A DNA stretch of 39,378 bases from Bacillus timonensis (GCF_004799755.1 NZ_SLUB01000038.1:1-39378), one strand, 5' to 3'. Shown: positions 9,195 to 16,438, numbered from the stretch's first letter. Numbers and translations are program-made. The notes: a model not told the origin generated them from the letters alone.

Positions 9195-10375
9195 GTACTA
9201 TTTATTATCATATTGAAAAAAAGCAATGGTATCAATGTGAAGAAGAAAACGGGCTTTTCTTTGGAAAGACCAACACCATGATACCTTATGTAGGGAGCTG
9301 CCCAGAGCATTCGCTCCCTTTTCCTGTTAATAACGATGGAAATCATGTTGGCCCAATCATTGGGATTCTAACCGGTAACTCAAGAGACAACACTTTTCTT
9401 GGAAATCTTAAGGTACTAAAAAGAATTTTACTATCCTTACACGAACATGGTGCGCTAGGAGTCATCATTACCCCTCATTCAATACGGGGACAAATTATGG
9501 AAGCTTTTACTTTCTACCAACCATTAAATAAGTGGATTAAATTACAATCCCCTCTTCCGAATGTTGTGTATAATCGGATTCCTTATCGTCATATGGAGGA
9601 AAAGAAGGATTTCATTGACATTGTTTCATTTTTTAAAATGAATGAAATCCCATTTTTTAATCCGCACTTTTTTTCGAAATGGGAGGTTTATCAAATTTTA
9701 AAGAAGAATGATTTTGTGAAGCGATTTCTTCCCGAAACCACTCTTCTCAAAAATCTGAGAGACCTAAAAAAAATGGTGACAAAACATCAAATCCTCTATA
9801 TAAAAAGTTCAACCGGATATAAAGGAATTGATCTTTATAGACTGAAAGTACAGCAAAATGGAATGATTGTTGAAACACCCCATGGAAAACATAGCTACTC
9901 AACCTTCACCTCATTTTGGGAGAAGAATCAGGGTGACTTTACGAAAAGCAACTATTTAATACAAGAAGCGATAGAGGCGGACACTTATGATGGCAAGCGT
10001 TATGACTTGAGAATTTTATGTCATTATCGCGATAACGGACATTTGATAAGCGGTATCGGGGTAAGAGTTGCTGGTGAAAATGGTGTGACGACACATGTCC
10101 CAAATGGTGGCTCAATTATCCCCTATCAATTCGTTGGTGATCGCTTTGACGAAGTCATTTTGCAAAAGCTTGTGTTTGAGATTGGAAGAACACTTATGGA
10201 CGAAACGGGAGAGTTTATTGGAGAGTTCTCCATTGATCTCGGGCGTTCTAAGAATGGTGCAATTTTCATTTATGAAATCAATTCAAAGCCCATGGTGTTT
10301 GATGAGGTAGATATTCATCAAAAAGGACTTGAAAATTTAACCAAACTGCTTATAATGGAAGCATCAAAAGCTTAA
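9191..10375 (+). CDS. YheC/YheD-family protein with degenerate ATP-binding loop (paralogue 4 of 4)
   Basis: 394 aa. Family landmarks are GPIIGILTG (54-62), LPNVVYNRIPYRH (122-134), FFSKWEVYQIL (160-170) and the C-terminal EFSIDLGRSKNGAIFIYEIN followed by SKPM. The glycine-rich loop reads IKSSTGYKGIDL (204-215), where the paralogues have KP..GS.G.GI. The proline, the serine after glycine and the final glycine are all changed, so nucleotide binding may be altered or lost. It overlaps paralogue 3 by four bases. The N-terminal domain is shorter (about 50 residues before GPIIG). It could be a structural or regulatory partner of the active paralogues; that is inference. Confidence 0.86.
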   Translation: MSTIYYHIEKKQWYQCEEENGLFFGKTNTMIPYVGSCPEHSLPFPVNNDGNHVGPIIGILTGNSRDNTFLGNLKVLKRILLSLHEHGALGVIITPHSIRGQIMEAFTFYQPLNKWIKLQSPLPNVVYNRIPYRHMEEKKDFIDIVSFFKMNEIPFFNPHFFSKWEVYQILKKNDFVKRFLPETTLLKNLRDLKKMVTKHQILYIKSSTGYKGIDLYRLKVQQNGMIVETPHGKHSYSTFTSFWEKNQGDFTKSNYLIQEAIEADTYDGKRYDLRILCHYRDNGHLISGIGVRVAGENGVTTHVPNGGSIIPYQFVGDRFDEVILQKLVFEIGRTLMDETGEFIGEFSIDLGRSKNGAIFIYEINSKPMVFDEVDIHQKGLENLTKLLIMEASKA

Positions 10376-10394
10376 GTGACTTGAAAAAGGAACA

Positions 10395-10556
10395 TCGACT
10401 AATAACTGCCACGTCCTGTGGCAAACGTCGATGTCAGCACTTCCTGTGCAAGTCCGACAAGCACAAGACGAGCCAGCATGAAGGTCGCTCTTTGACCTTC
10501 TTGATGGGTTGGATTGTGACCTCGAGGGGCTAGGCGCTTAAGCTAGACGTTAAATA
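10395..10556. repeat. Dispersed Bacillaceae repeat, copy 1 (composite)
   Basis: The right half (CGACAAGCACAAGACGAG, GTGACCTCGAGGGGCTAGG, CGCTTAAGCTAGAC) matches repeats at 16860 and 28389. The left half is an additional stem-loop (ACATCGAC/GTCGATGT enclosing GCCAC/GTGGC). No coding potential. It fills most of the gap between the fourth YheC/D paralogue and yheE. Confidence 0.85.
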
Positions 10557-10588
10557 AGACCACAAATATGACGTAAGGGGAACGTACG

Positions 10589-10798
10589 ATGATCTCACAT
10601 TTTCAATGGAAGCCTTTATATAAAAGCAGTAAAATTCCTGGTTGGAGCTTTTCTTTTTACTTCCAAGGAATAAAATATCATGGCATTTACAATAAGGATG
10701 GGAGCATTGATTGGCAAGGCAACCACCCTGATTTAAAAATCATTAATGACATCACCAAACAAATTCATGAATTAATGCTCTTCCATGTTTACGAATAA
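10589..10798 (+). CDS. yheE: YheE-like small protein
   Basis: 69-aa protein recognised as YheE (DUF5342-type) from sequence character and position after the YheC/D genes, as in B. subtilis. It begins MISHFQWKPLYKSSKIPGWS and contains FSFYFQGIKYHGIYNKDGSI and DWQGNHP, an aromatic-rich small beta-type domain. There is no signal peptide or membrane segment. AAGGGGAA precedes the ATG at 10589. It is separated from the YheC/D genes by a dispersed repeat. The function is unknown. Confidence 0.8.
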   Translation: MISHFQWKPLYKSSKIPGWSFSFYFQGIKYHGIYNKDGSIDWQGNHPDLKIINDITKQIHELMLFHVYE

Positions 10799-10811
10799 GG
10801 AATCTTTTTTC

Positions 10812-10850
10812 ACCTCCTTCACATACTAAGCACAAAAAGGAGGTTTTTTT
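10812..10850 (+). terminator. Terminator-like hairpin that also contains the next gene's ribosome binding site
   Basis: ACCTCCTT (10812-10819) pairs with AAGGAGGT (10837-10844), followed by seven T. The 3' arm is the Shine-Dalgarno sequence of the gene starting at 10851, so the hairpin can both terminate yheE transcripts and hide that ribosome binding site. Confidence 0.75.
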
Positions 10851-11036
10851 ATGGATAAAAAAGGAAAAGAGCGTGAAGACCTTCAATATGAAGGAAAAGA
10901 TGAAGTATTCATGGATGTGGATCGCTTCATCAACGAAGGAATGGCTGGTGGTACTGTCTACCGTTTCCATGATAAAACAAATATCGAGGAAGCACGCGAA
11001 TTTGAGAAAGAAGAACCACCGAATGTAATTGAATAA
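10851..11036 (+). CDS. Small acidic cytoplasmic protein of unknown function
   Basis: 61 aa, highly charged. Landmarks include KDEVFMDVDRFINEGMAGGT and VYRFHDKTNIEEAREFEKEE. AAGGAGG lies seven bases before the ATG, and a strong terminator follows the stop, so this is a genuine short transcription unit. No membrane segment or metal motif is visible. I do not recognise the family with confidence; small Bacillaceae proteins with a conserved INEGxAGGTV core exist, but no function comes to mind. Confidence 0.75.
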   Translation: MDKKGKEREDLQYEGKDEVFMDVDRFINEGMAGGTVYRFHDKTNIEEAREFEKEEPPNVIE

Positions 11037-11050
11037 CAAGTTAGCGACTC

Positions 11051-11085
11051 CGTCTCCTTCTGTTATAATAGAAGGAGACTTTTTT
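11051..11085 (+). terminator. Intrinsic terminator
   Basis: GTCTCCTTC and GAAGGAGAC (11052-11060/11071-11079) form a 9-bp stem with a 10-base loop, followed by TTTTTT. It ends the unit that begins at 10851. Confidence 0.9.
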
Positions 11086-11121
11086 AACGGTTATTTGATT
11101 GAATTTGAAGGAGTATTTTAC

Positions 11122-12021
11122 ATGATTGAAAATTTGATGAAGCATTATAAGGATGCTTTTATAACAGCCGAATCTCCATATAAAACAGATGTATATTCAT
11201 GGTTTCTAACAGAAACAGGAACTTTTTTTGGAATTAAAAAGGAACGTCTATCTACAAAAGAGACTTCCCTCTTATCTTCCCTTTTCACACCATATGGCAC
11301 GCATGTCAATGATATGAACGATACACAGGCGTTTTGGTATAACCTTTTGTTTTTACAACAAGGAACCTTATCACCTGAACAATTTTCTTTTTCGCAGTGT
11401 CGTTTCATTCAATTTTATGCCGACCAACCGATTACCGACCATGTTGAATTCCAGGAAGCCATTCAGGCACTTTTACCAAGAGATACCATCTTCCTATGGG
11501 AAAATGATTCAAGCGGTGTTCTAATAGAAACAAGAAACGAGGAAACAATTGAGGATGTCTTTTATGAAGAAATCACCGTGACATTAACAAGTGATTTTTA
11601 CACAGACATGCGTTTGTTTATTGGACAAACCCATCCCCTTTCTGACAATCTTGGATCACTATTTCATACTGAAAAAGAATGGTTCCAAAAGGGTATCCAT
11701 TTTTTACACAAACAGAAGGTTTATCGATTACATGATATTCTGCCATTTCTATTACTCGAAGGAATGGATGAAGATTTTCGGAACCAACTGAAACATGTAA
11801 TTCCGGAAGAACTCCAAGCTGATCATGAGTTACTAGAAACGATAAAGGTTTTCTTTGAAAGTGATTTGAATGTTTCAAATGCTGCGAAGCGATTATATAT
11901 GCACCGCAATAGCCTGCAGTACCGAATCGAGAAATTCATTGAAAAGACAGGAATTGATATAAAGCATTTTCATGGTGCGGTTACAACCTATTTAGCCATT
12001 CTGGACGTTGAACATTTTTAG
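11122..12021 (+). CDS. PucR/CdaR-type transcriptional regulator (YxkF-like)
   Basis: 299 aa. The C-terminal HTH_30 region carries the PucR-family signature NVSNAAKRLYMHRNSLQYRI then EKFIEKTGIDI (about residues 250-280), a DNA-binding helix-turn-helix. The preceding 240 residues are a poorly conserved sensory or regulatory domain. The ATG at 11122 with GAAGGAG upstream is chosen; an in-frame ATG at 11029 lies before the terminator of the preceding gene and is rejected. In B. subtilis the similar-sized yxkF lies next to msmX, the same pairing as here. The ligand and targets are unknown; control of sugar import is plausible but inferred. Confidence 0.85.
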   Translation: MIENLMKHYKDAFITAESPYKTDVYSWFLTETGTFFGIKKERLSTKETSLLSSLFTPYGTHVNDMNDTQAFWYNLLFLQQGTLSPEQFSFSQCRFIQFYADQPITDHVEFQEAIQALLPRDTIFLWENDSSGVLIETRNEETIEDVFYEEITVTLTSDFYTDMRLFIGQTHPLSDNLGSLFHTEKEWFQKGIHFLHKQKVYRLHDILPFLLLEGMDEDFRNQLKHVIPEELQADHELLETIKVFFESDLNVSNAAKRLYMHRNSLQYRIEKFIEKTGIDIKHFHGAVTTYLAILDVEHF

Positions 12022-12072
12022 AATTGGTAGACATGCACGAAAACCCTTTCAATGTTTTGTGCAATTTACACA

Positions 12073-12123
12073 TTTACGCATTTTTCTCTTTAAAGTAAAC
12101 TTTAGCTATAGAAAACGTTTACA
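12073..12123 (+). promoter_or_regulatory. Probable sigma-A promoter with CcpA (cre-like) site for msmX
   Basis: TTTACG (12073-12078), a 17-bp spacer and TAAACT (12096-12101) make a plausible sigma-A promoter. AGAAAACGTTTACA (12110-12123) closely fits the cre consensus and would sit over the transcription start, a position that normally gives carbon catabolite repression. Both assignments are made by eye. Confidence 0.55.
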
Positions 12124-12138
12124 CTAGGAGGAGAAAAA

Positions 12139-13236
12139 ATGGCTGAATTAGTTTTAGATCATATTTACAAAGTATACGACAATAAAGTAACTGCAGTAGA
12201 AGATTTTAACCTTCATATTAAAGATAAAGAATTCATCGTATTCGTAGGTCCATCTGGTTGTGGTAAGTCAACTACATTACGTATGATTGCTGGATTAGAA
12301 GAAATTTCTCAAGGGGATTTCTACATTGATGAAAAACGCGTAAATGATGTTGCTCCAAAAGATCGTGACATCGCGATGGTATTCCAAAACTATGCGCTAT
12401 ACCCACATATGAGTGTTTATGATAACATGGCATTCGGATTAAAGCTTCGTAAATTCCCGAAAGATGAAATTGATCGTCGTGTGAAAGAAGCTGCAAAAAT
12501 TCTTGGTCTAGAAGAATATTTAACTCGTAAGCCTAAAGCATTATCAGGTGGTCAGCGTCAGCGTGTTGCATTAGGACGTGCAATCGTTCGTGACGCAAAG
12601 GTATTCTTAATGGACGAACCTTTATCAAACCTAGATGCAAAGCTTCGTGTACAAATGCGTGCAGAAATTTCTAAGCTTCACCAACGCCTACAAACAACTA
12701 CTATTTACGTAACGCATGACCAAACAGAAGCAATGACAATGGCTACACGTCTTGTTGTTATGAAAGATGGTATTATCCAACAGGTTGGTGCACCAAAAGA
12801 AGTTTATGACAATCCAGAAAACGTATTCGTTGCTGGTTTCATCGGATCTCCAGCGATGAACTTCTTCCCTGGTACATTACAGGATGGTACATTCACAATT
12901 GGTGATGTAAAAGTTGCTGTTCCAGAAGGAAAAATGAAAGTTCTTCGTGAACAAGGATATGTAAACAAGGAAGTCATCCTTGGTATTCGTCCAGAGGATA
13001 TTCATGACGAGCCTGTGTTCATTGAATCTGCTCAAGGTTCAAAAATCAATGCACAGATTGAAGTATCTGAATTAACTGGTGCTGAAACAATGCTTTATTC
13101 ACAGCTTGCTGGTAATGACTTTGTTGCACGTGTTGACTCACGCACACAAGCAAAACCAGGTGAAACAATAGAACTTGCATTTGACATGAACAAATGCCAC
13201 TTCTTCGACGCAGCAACTGAAAAGCGAATCCGCTAA
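12139..13236 (+). CDS. msmX: MsmX, shared ATPase of carbohydrate ABC importers
   Basis: 365 aa, identical in length to B. subtilis MsmX. Walker A is GPSGCGKS (37-44), the Q-loop lies in VFQNYALYPHM, the signature is LSGGQRQRV, Walker B is VFLMDEPLSNLDA, and the C-terminal MalK-type TOBE/regulatory domain follows with GIRPEDIHDE. In Bacillus one MsmX energises several CUT1 sugar importers (maltodextrins, arabino-oligosaccharides, galactans and others) whose loci lack an ATPase, which explains why no permease genes are nearby. AGGAGGAG precedes the ATG. A strong terminator follows. Codon use is markedly regular, as expected for a well-expressed gene. Confidence 0.95.
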   Translation: MAELVLDHIYKVYDNKVTAVEDFNLHIKDKEFIVFVGPSGCGKSTTLRMIAGLEEISQGDFYIDEKRVNDVAPKDRDIAMVFQNYALYPHMSVYDNMAFGLKLRKFPKDEIDRRVKEAAKILGLEEYLTRKPKALSGGQRQRVALGRAIVRDAKVFLMDEPLSNLDAKLRVQMRAEISKLHQRLQTTTIYVTHDQTEAMTMATRLVVMKDGIIQQVGAPKEVYDNPENVFVAGFIGSPAMNFFPGTLQDGTFTIGDVKVAVPEGKMKVLREQGYVNKEVILGIRPEDIHDEPVFIESAQGSKINAQIEVSELTGAETMLYSQLAGNDFVARVDSRTQAKPGETIELAFDMNKCHFFDAATEKRIR

Positions 13237-13250
13237 TCATAAAAGAAAAA

Positions 13251-13279
13251 AGTCGCCCGCATTGTTGGGCGACTTTTTT
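13251..13279 (+). terminator. Intrinsic terminator after msmX
   Basis: AGTCGCCC (13251-13258) pairs with GGGCGACT (13267-13274), followed by TTTTTG. Confidence 0.92.
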
Positions 13280-13290
13280 GTGGGACCAGA

Positions 13291-13333
13291 GGGCGGTTCT
13301 TGTGGTTCCCATGGGAGCCACAAGAACCGTCCC
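13291..13333. repeat. GGACGGTTCTT-type palindromic repeat
   Basis: A nearly perfect palindrome, GGCGGTTCTTGTGG.TCCC then GGGA.CCACAAGAACCGTCC, centred on CCCATGGG. Its outer arms match the hairpin at 14924-14974. It lies between two convergent genes. Confidence 0.85.
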
Positions 13334-13383
13334 CGTGACAACCTTGTGGCAACCCCGTGGCCCTTGTTCCCCTGCCTCCATCC

Positions 13384-13626
13384 TCATTCTTTGATTAATT
13401 TTATTTCTTGGTTGTGGCAGTTTGTGCAGTAGAATAGATGGGCACATTCATTGTTTTGGAAGGTTGTTTGGATGCCATCTATTTTTTTCATGTCATCAAT
13501 TTGCATATATGCACTATAGTCATCAAAATAATCAATAATACGTCCTGAATCCTCTAAGGACTTCCCACATTGTGCACATGAGAAACTTGCATTGTTAAGG
13601 CCATTACATAATGGACAAATCGTCAT
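13384..13626 (-). CDS. Small zinc-ribbon protein
   Basis: 80 aa. Two closely spaced CxxC pairs at the N terminus (CPLCNG, CAQCG) and a C-terminal YCTNC motif are consistent with zinc-ribbon or rubredoxin-like metal binding. The middle is acidic (IIDYFDDYSAYMQIDD). The ATG at 13626 is chosen because GGGAG lies upstream; the in-frame GTG at 13641 would put the start on that site. It is convergent with msmX and divergent from the SASP gene. I do not recognise a named family. Confidence 0.72.
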   Translation of the reverse strand: MTICPLCNGLNNASFSCAQCGKSLEDSGRIIDYFDDYSAYMQIDDMKKIDGIQTTFQNNECAHLFYCTNCHNQEIKLIKE

Positions 13627-13733
13627 GATCTTTTCTCCCACTCATTTTTCATATTTAGGTATCATTAGTTTTTCGATGAAACAAAGCTGTTATGCTTCCT
13701 TTTCTGTAGGAATTAATTGCCAAAGTTATTTTC

Positions 13734-13762
13734 GAATATAATTTTCGCTTCGTCACATAATA
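13734..13762 (+). promoter_or_regulatory. Probable sigma-G promoter of the SASP gene
   Basis: GAATA (13734-13738) and CATAATA (13756-13762) separated by 17 bp fit the forespore sigma-G/sigma-F consensus (GnATR, CATnnTA). The predicted start near 13769 gives a leader of about 145 bases. Confidence 0.7.
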
Positions 13763-13824
13763 CTTAGTACAAACACAGCAACAGCACAAACAACTTACCA
13801 ACCAACAAAAAACTTAAATACACA

Positions 13825-13885
13825 TGGGTTAGCCTAGAGGCTAAGGAAACCCTTATATCTGGTGCAATTCCGGAGTAACCCACCA
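13825..13885 (+). ncRNA. Compact tRNA-like / T-loop folded leader of the SASP mRNA
   Basis: TGGGTTA (13825-13831) pairs with TAACCCA (13876-13882). Enclosed are three consecutive hairpins: GCC/GGC with loop TAGA; TAAGG/CCTTA with loop AAAC; and TCTGG/CCGGA with the seven-base loop TGCAATT. That loop resembles a tRNA T-loop and the L4 loop of cobalamin riboswitches. CCA follows at 13883. Only three bases are unpaired at the four-way junction. The 4-base loops of the first two arms rule out a normal tRNA. It ends 15 bases before the ribosome binding site. The function is unknown. Confidence 0.55.
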
Positions 13886-13915
13886 AAAAAAATCAGTTTA
13901 AGGAGATGAAGGAAA

Positions 13916-14125
13916 ATGGCAAACAACAATAGCAACAACAGTAACCAATTATTAGTACCAGGTGCAGAACAAGCTATCGACCAAATGAAGTATGAAATTG
14001 CTCAAGAATTTGGTGTTAACTTAGGTGCTGACACTACATCTCGCGCAAACGGATCAGTTGGTGGAGAAATTACAAAGCGTTTAGTATCTTTCGCTCAACA
14101 ATCAATGAGTGGACGTCAAGGTTAA
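13916..14125 (+). CDS. Alpha/beta-type small acid-soluble spore protein (SASP)
   Basis: 69 aa. It has the conserved GPR protease cleavage region KYEIAQEFG and the two DNA-binding blocks [20 protein letters not shown] and TKRLV. These proteins coat spore DNA, shift it towards an A-like form and protect it from UV and heat; they are degraded by GPR at germination for amino acids. The N terminus is asparagine- and serine-rich ([11 protein letters not shown]). AAGGAG precedes the ATG. A probable sigma-G promoter and a folded leader lie upstream and a terminator follows, so it is monocistronic. Which ssp paralogue it corresponds to cannot be decided. Confidence 0.95.
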   Translation: MANNNSNNSNQLLVPGAEQAIDQMKYEIAQEFGVNLGADTTSRANGSVGGEITKRLVSFAQQSMSGRQG

Positions 14126-14149
14126 TAACAATTAAATATTTATGGCTAG

Positions 14150-14180
14150 AGAGACACCCTTAATGGGTGTCTCTTGTTTT
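14150..14180 (+). terminator. Intrinsic terminator after the SASP gene
   Basis: AGAGACACCC and GGGTGTCTCT form a 10-bp stem with a short loop, followed by TGTTTTT. Confidence 0.92.
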
Positions 14181-14276
14181 TCTCCCAATAATACTCTTCC
14201 CAACTTTTGACTTGATTTATTACAGAATATTATTGGGATACTAAGTTAGATAATACTATTATAGGAGGCGTTTGCT

Positions 14277-14495
14277 TTGAAGGAGAAACAACAAAACAGC
14301 ACTGAGGAATTAGCTGCAAGACATTACCAGCCTGGAGATTACGAAAAAGATGATCAATTATCCTCAGGACTTGCTACAACCCATGAGCAAGTAAGTGATT
14401 CTTATATGGAAGGCGAGATTGCAGCCCCTTTTAATAAGGAGAAAACAAAAAATGTAGAATCTTCAAATGAAGGTTACCAGGATTACTATTCGTAA
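14277..14495 (+). CDS. DUF4025 (YozQ-like) small protein
   Basis: 72 aa, hydrophilic. ARHYQPGDYEKDDQLSSGLA followed by TTHEQVSDSYMEGEI matches my recollection of the DUF4025/YozQ family. The start is TTG at 14277, set by AGGAGG ten bases upstream; no ATG is available. It sits between the SASP gene and another short gene, suggesting a sporulation-related unit, but no sporulation promoter was clear. The function is unknown. Confidence 0.7.
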   Translation: MKEKQQNSTEELAARHYQPGDYEKDDQLSSGLATTHEQVSDSYMEGEIAAPFNKEKTKNVESSNEGYQDYYS

Positions 14496-14526
14496 GATAC
14501 GAATTCCCTTTTAGGAGAGATTCAAA

Positions 14527-14916
14527 TTGAGTGAAGTACAGCAATTTATTCGGGATATAACAACGAAAGCAAAAGATACATTATCGAATACATCTCAAAT
14601 GGTAAAAGAAAAAATTAATACCGTTTTGCAGAAGCCTATGGCAACGATAGATGACCTTGCTCAATATATTTCAACCCACCCAGATACGAGTTTCGATACA
14701 AAAGAATTCCTTGGGTTTCAGTATCACTTTTACCACCTGAAAGTATCGGATATTATCTTTTATCTTGAAACAAAGGGTGATCACGGTGACTACATTCTAG
14801 ACCTGTCTGTCTGTTCACCTGAAGGTACCCTTTTTGAATACCATTCTTTCGAAAAGAAATATGGAGCTGATGAAAAAGTCCCAATCCCAGCAGCTTTGGC
14901 CAATATCATCCAGTAA
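14527..14916 (+). CDS. Unknown 129-aa protein
   Basis: The start is TTG at 14527 with AGGAGA upstream. The N-terminal third is an amphipathic helix (residues 1-40) and the rest looks alpha/beta (FLGFQYHFYHLKVSDIIFYL, GDYILDLSVCSPEGT, FEYHSFEKKY). No membrane segment, metal motif or catalytic signature is visible. It lies 31 bp after the DUF4025 gene and probably shares its transcript. Convergent with the CNNM-type gene, the two being separated by a shared hairpin. Confidence 0.65.
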   Translation: MSEVQQFIRDITTKAKDTLSNTSQMVKEKINTVLQKPMATIDDLAQYISTHPDTSFDTKEFLGFQYHFYHLKVSDIIFYLETKGDHGDYILDLSVCSPEGTLFEYHSFEKKYGADEKVPIPAALANIIQ

Positions 14917-14923
14917 ATCCAAA

Positions 14924-14974
14924 GGGACGGTTCTATCGGTTTTCCATTTTTTTGAAAACCATAAGAACCGTCCC
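14924..14974. repeat. GGACGGTTCT-type hairpin, likely bidirectional terminator
   Basis: GGGACGGTTCT (14924-14934) pairs with AGAACCGTCCC (14964-14974), and an inner GGTTTTC/GAAAACC stem lies within. The outer arms match those of the repeat at 13291. It lies between two convergent genes. Confidence 0.85.
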
Positions 14975-14987
14975 CCTGGATCACTAC

Positions 14988-16256
14988 TTATTTTTCTATT
15001 TCTAATATTTGTTGGTTTACTTCTACATTTACTTTTCGGATACGGCGGTTTTCCACTTCCGTGACCGTTAAGTTTAGGTGCAAGTAATCAAAGGTGTCCC
15101 CGGTAACTGGAATTCTCTCAAACGATTCAAAAATCCAGCCTCCAACCGAATGATGTGAGCTTTCCGGTTCTTCAATTCCAATGATTTCAGCAAAATCATC
15201 AAGTGGCATATCCGCATTTATTTCATATGTATTTTCATCTATTTGTGTAATATATTTGATCTTTTCATCATGTTCATCCCAAATCTCACCGACAATTTCC
15301 TCGATAATATCCTCTAATGTAATTAAACCTGAAGTTCCGCCAAATTCATCAACTACGATTGCCAAATGTGTTTTGCTTTTTTGAAGTTCTGGCAGTAAGG
15401 TTGAAATTTTCATCGACTCAACTACAAAAAATGGTTTTCGGATAATGGAACGCAGATTTATTTTCTTTTGTTGAACGAGAAGACTTAAAAATTCACGTTC
15501 AGATAAAATGCCAATGATATTGTCGGTATTGTCTTCATAAACTGGCACCCGTGAATATCGTTCCTCTAAGAACATATCTCGTATTTTTTCTATAGGATCA
15601 TTCACCTCAACGGCAACCATATCAATGCGTGGTGTTAAAATTTCCCCCACTAAAATATCATTGAAATCAAGGGAACGGTGTACTAATTCTTTTTCTTTAT
15701 TATCAATAACCCCTTCTTCTTCACTCAAATCAACCATGACTTTGATTTCTTCCTCAGTAAAGGATGGAGTATCATTATTACTTTTAATAAGCTTGGCTGC
15801 TAATGCTTTTAGTAAGCCAAATAGGTAGGTAACTGGTGTGAGTATTTTCATTAATAAAAATAATACTCCAGAGACCCTTAATGAGAAATTTTCCGCATTT
15901 TCTTTTGCGAATGATTTTGGAAGGACCTCTCCAAATACTAAAATAAGTAACGTCATGACAAACGTACTAACGACAAGTCCAGTATTTCCTCCAAGAAGAT
16001 CTGAAGCCAGCTTTGAGGCGATAGATGCTGCAGCAATATTTACAATATTGTTTCCAACAAGAATAGCCGAAAGGGCGTTATCAAAATGCTCCGTAATATA
16101 TAATGCCTTCTTACTTCCACGTCTCTTTTCATCTACATAATTCTTTAGCCGAATTCGATTAACACTGGAATAGGCTGTTTCACTAGCAGAAAAAAACGCT
16201 GATAACAAAATTAAAACGACTAATAAAAGGATGGTACTCAGTGGCAAATCGTCCAC
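14988..16256 (-). CDS. CNNM/CorC-type membrane protein (haemolysin-family)
   Basis: 422 aa. The N-terminal DUF21/CNNM transmembrane domain (about 1-190; several hydrophobic helices, SAFFSASETAYSSVNRIRLK and GEVLPKSFAKEN) is followed by a CBS-domain pair (about 200-325; ILTPRIDMVAVEV, YSRVPVYEDN, FGGTSGLITLEDIIEEIVGE) and a C-terminal CorC_HlyC domain. Members are linked to Mg2+ efflux or resistance in bacteria. B. subtilis has several paralogues (YhdP, YugS, YqhB, YrkA) and I cannot tell which this matches. The start is GTG at 16256, supported by GGAGAGTGAG upstream. Confidence 0.87.
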   Translation of the reverse strand: MDDLPLSTILLLVVLILLSAFFSASETAYSSVNRIRLKNYVDEKRRGSKKALYITEHFDNALSAILVGNNIVNIAAASIASKLASDLLGGNTGLVVSTFVMTLLILVFGEVLPKSFAKENAENFSLRVSGVLFLLMKILTPVTYLFGLLKALAAKLIKSNNDTPSFTEEEIKVMVDLSEEEGVIDNKEKELVHRSLDFNDILVGEILTPRIDMVAVEVNDPIEKIRDMFLEERYSRVPVYEDNTDNIIGILSEREFLSLLVQQKKINLRSIIRKPFFVVESMKISTLLPELQKSKTHLAIVVDEFGGTSGLITLEDIIEEIVGEIWDEHDEKIKYITQIDENTYEINADMPLDDFAEIIGIEEPESSHHSVGGWIFESFERIPVTGDTFDYLHLNLTVTEVENRRIRKVNVEVNQQILEIEK

Positions 16257-16395
16257 GAAAATCTCACTCTCCTAAATTGTAATTGACTTTATTTTTGTTT
16301 ATGATGAATAAGGATAAAGTCAAAATCTTAATACAAAAATAACGATTATTTTTATAATAGCAAACATTCTCTTATATGGGAATGTTTATGTTGGA

Positions 16396-16438
16396 TGTGA
16401 TTTAAATCACACCAAGCTATTTTTAGTATTGATATAGT
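16396..16438 (+). promoter_or_regulatory. Fnr-type class II promoter of the truncated haemoglobin gene
   Basis: A perfect palindrome TGTGATTTAAATCACA (16396-16411) matches the Bacillus Fnr consensus TGTGA-N6-TCACA. TATAGT (16433-16438) is a good -10 box. The predicted start near 16445 places the palindrome centre (16403.5) at about -41.5, the classic class II activator position, and no good -35 is present. Confidence 0.72.

Noticed and set aside
11029-11121. Extended N terminus of the PucR-type regulator
   Set aside because: The extension contains the terminator of the preceding gene; GAAGGAG supports the ATG at 11122.
13825-13885. Functional tRNA gene
   Set aside because: The first two arms have 4-base loops with no anticodon loop, and the total length is only about 61 bases; I report it as tRNA-like only.
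13825-13885. Cobalamin riboswitch
   Set aside because: Only the GGTGCAATTCC-type loop is shared; the GCTG...CCCGCAACTG core and the other B12-box elements are missing.
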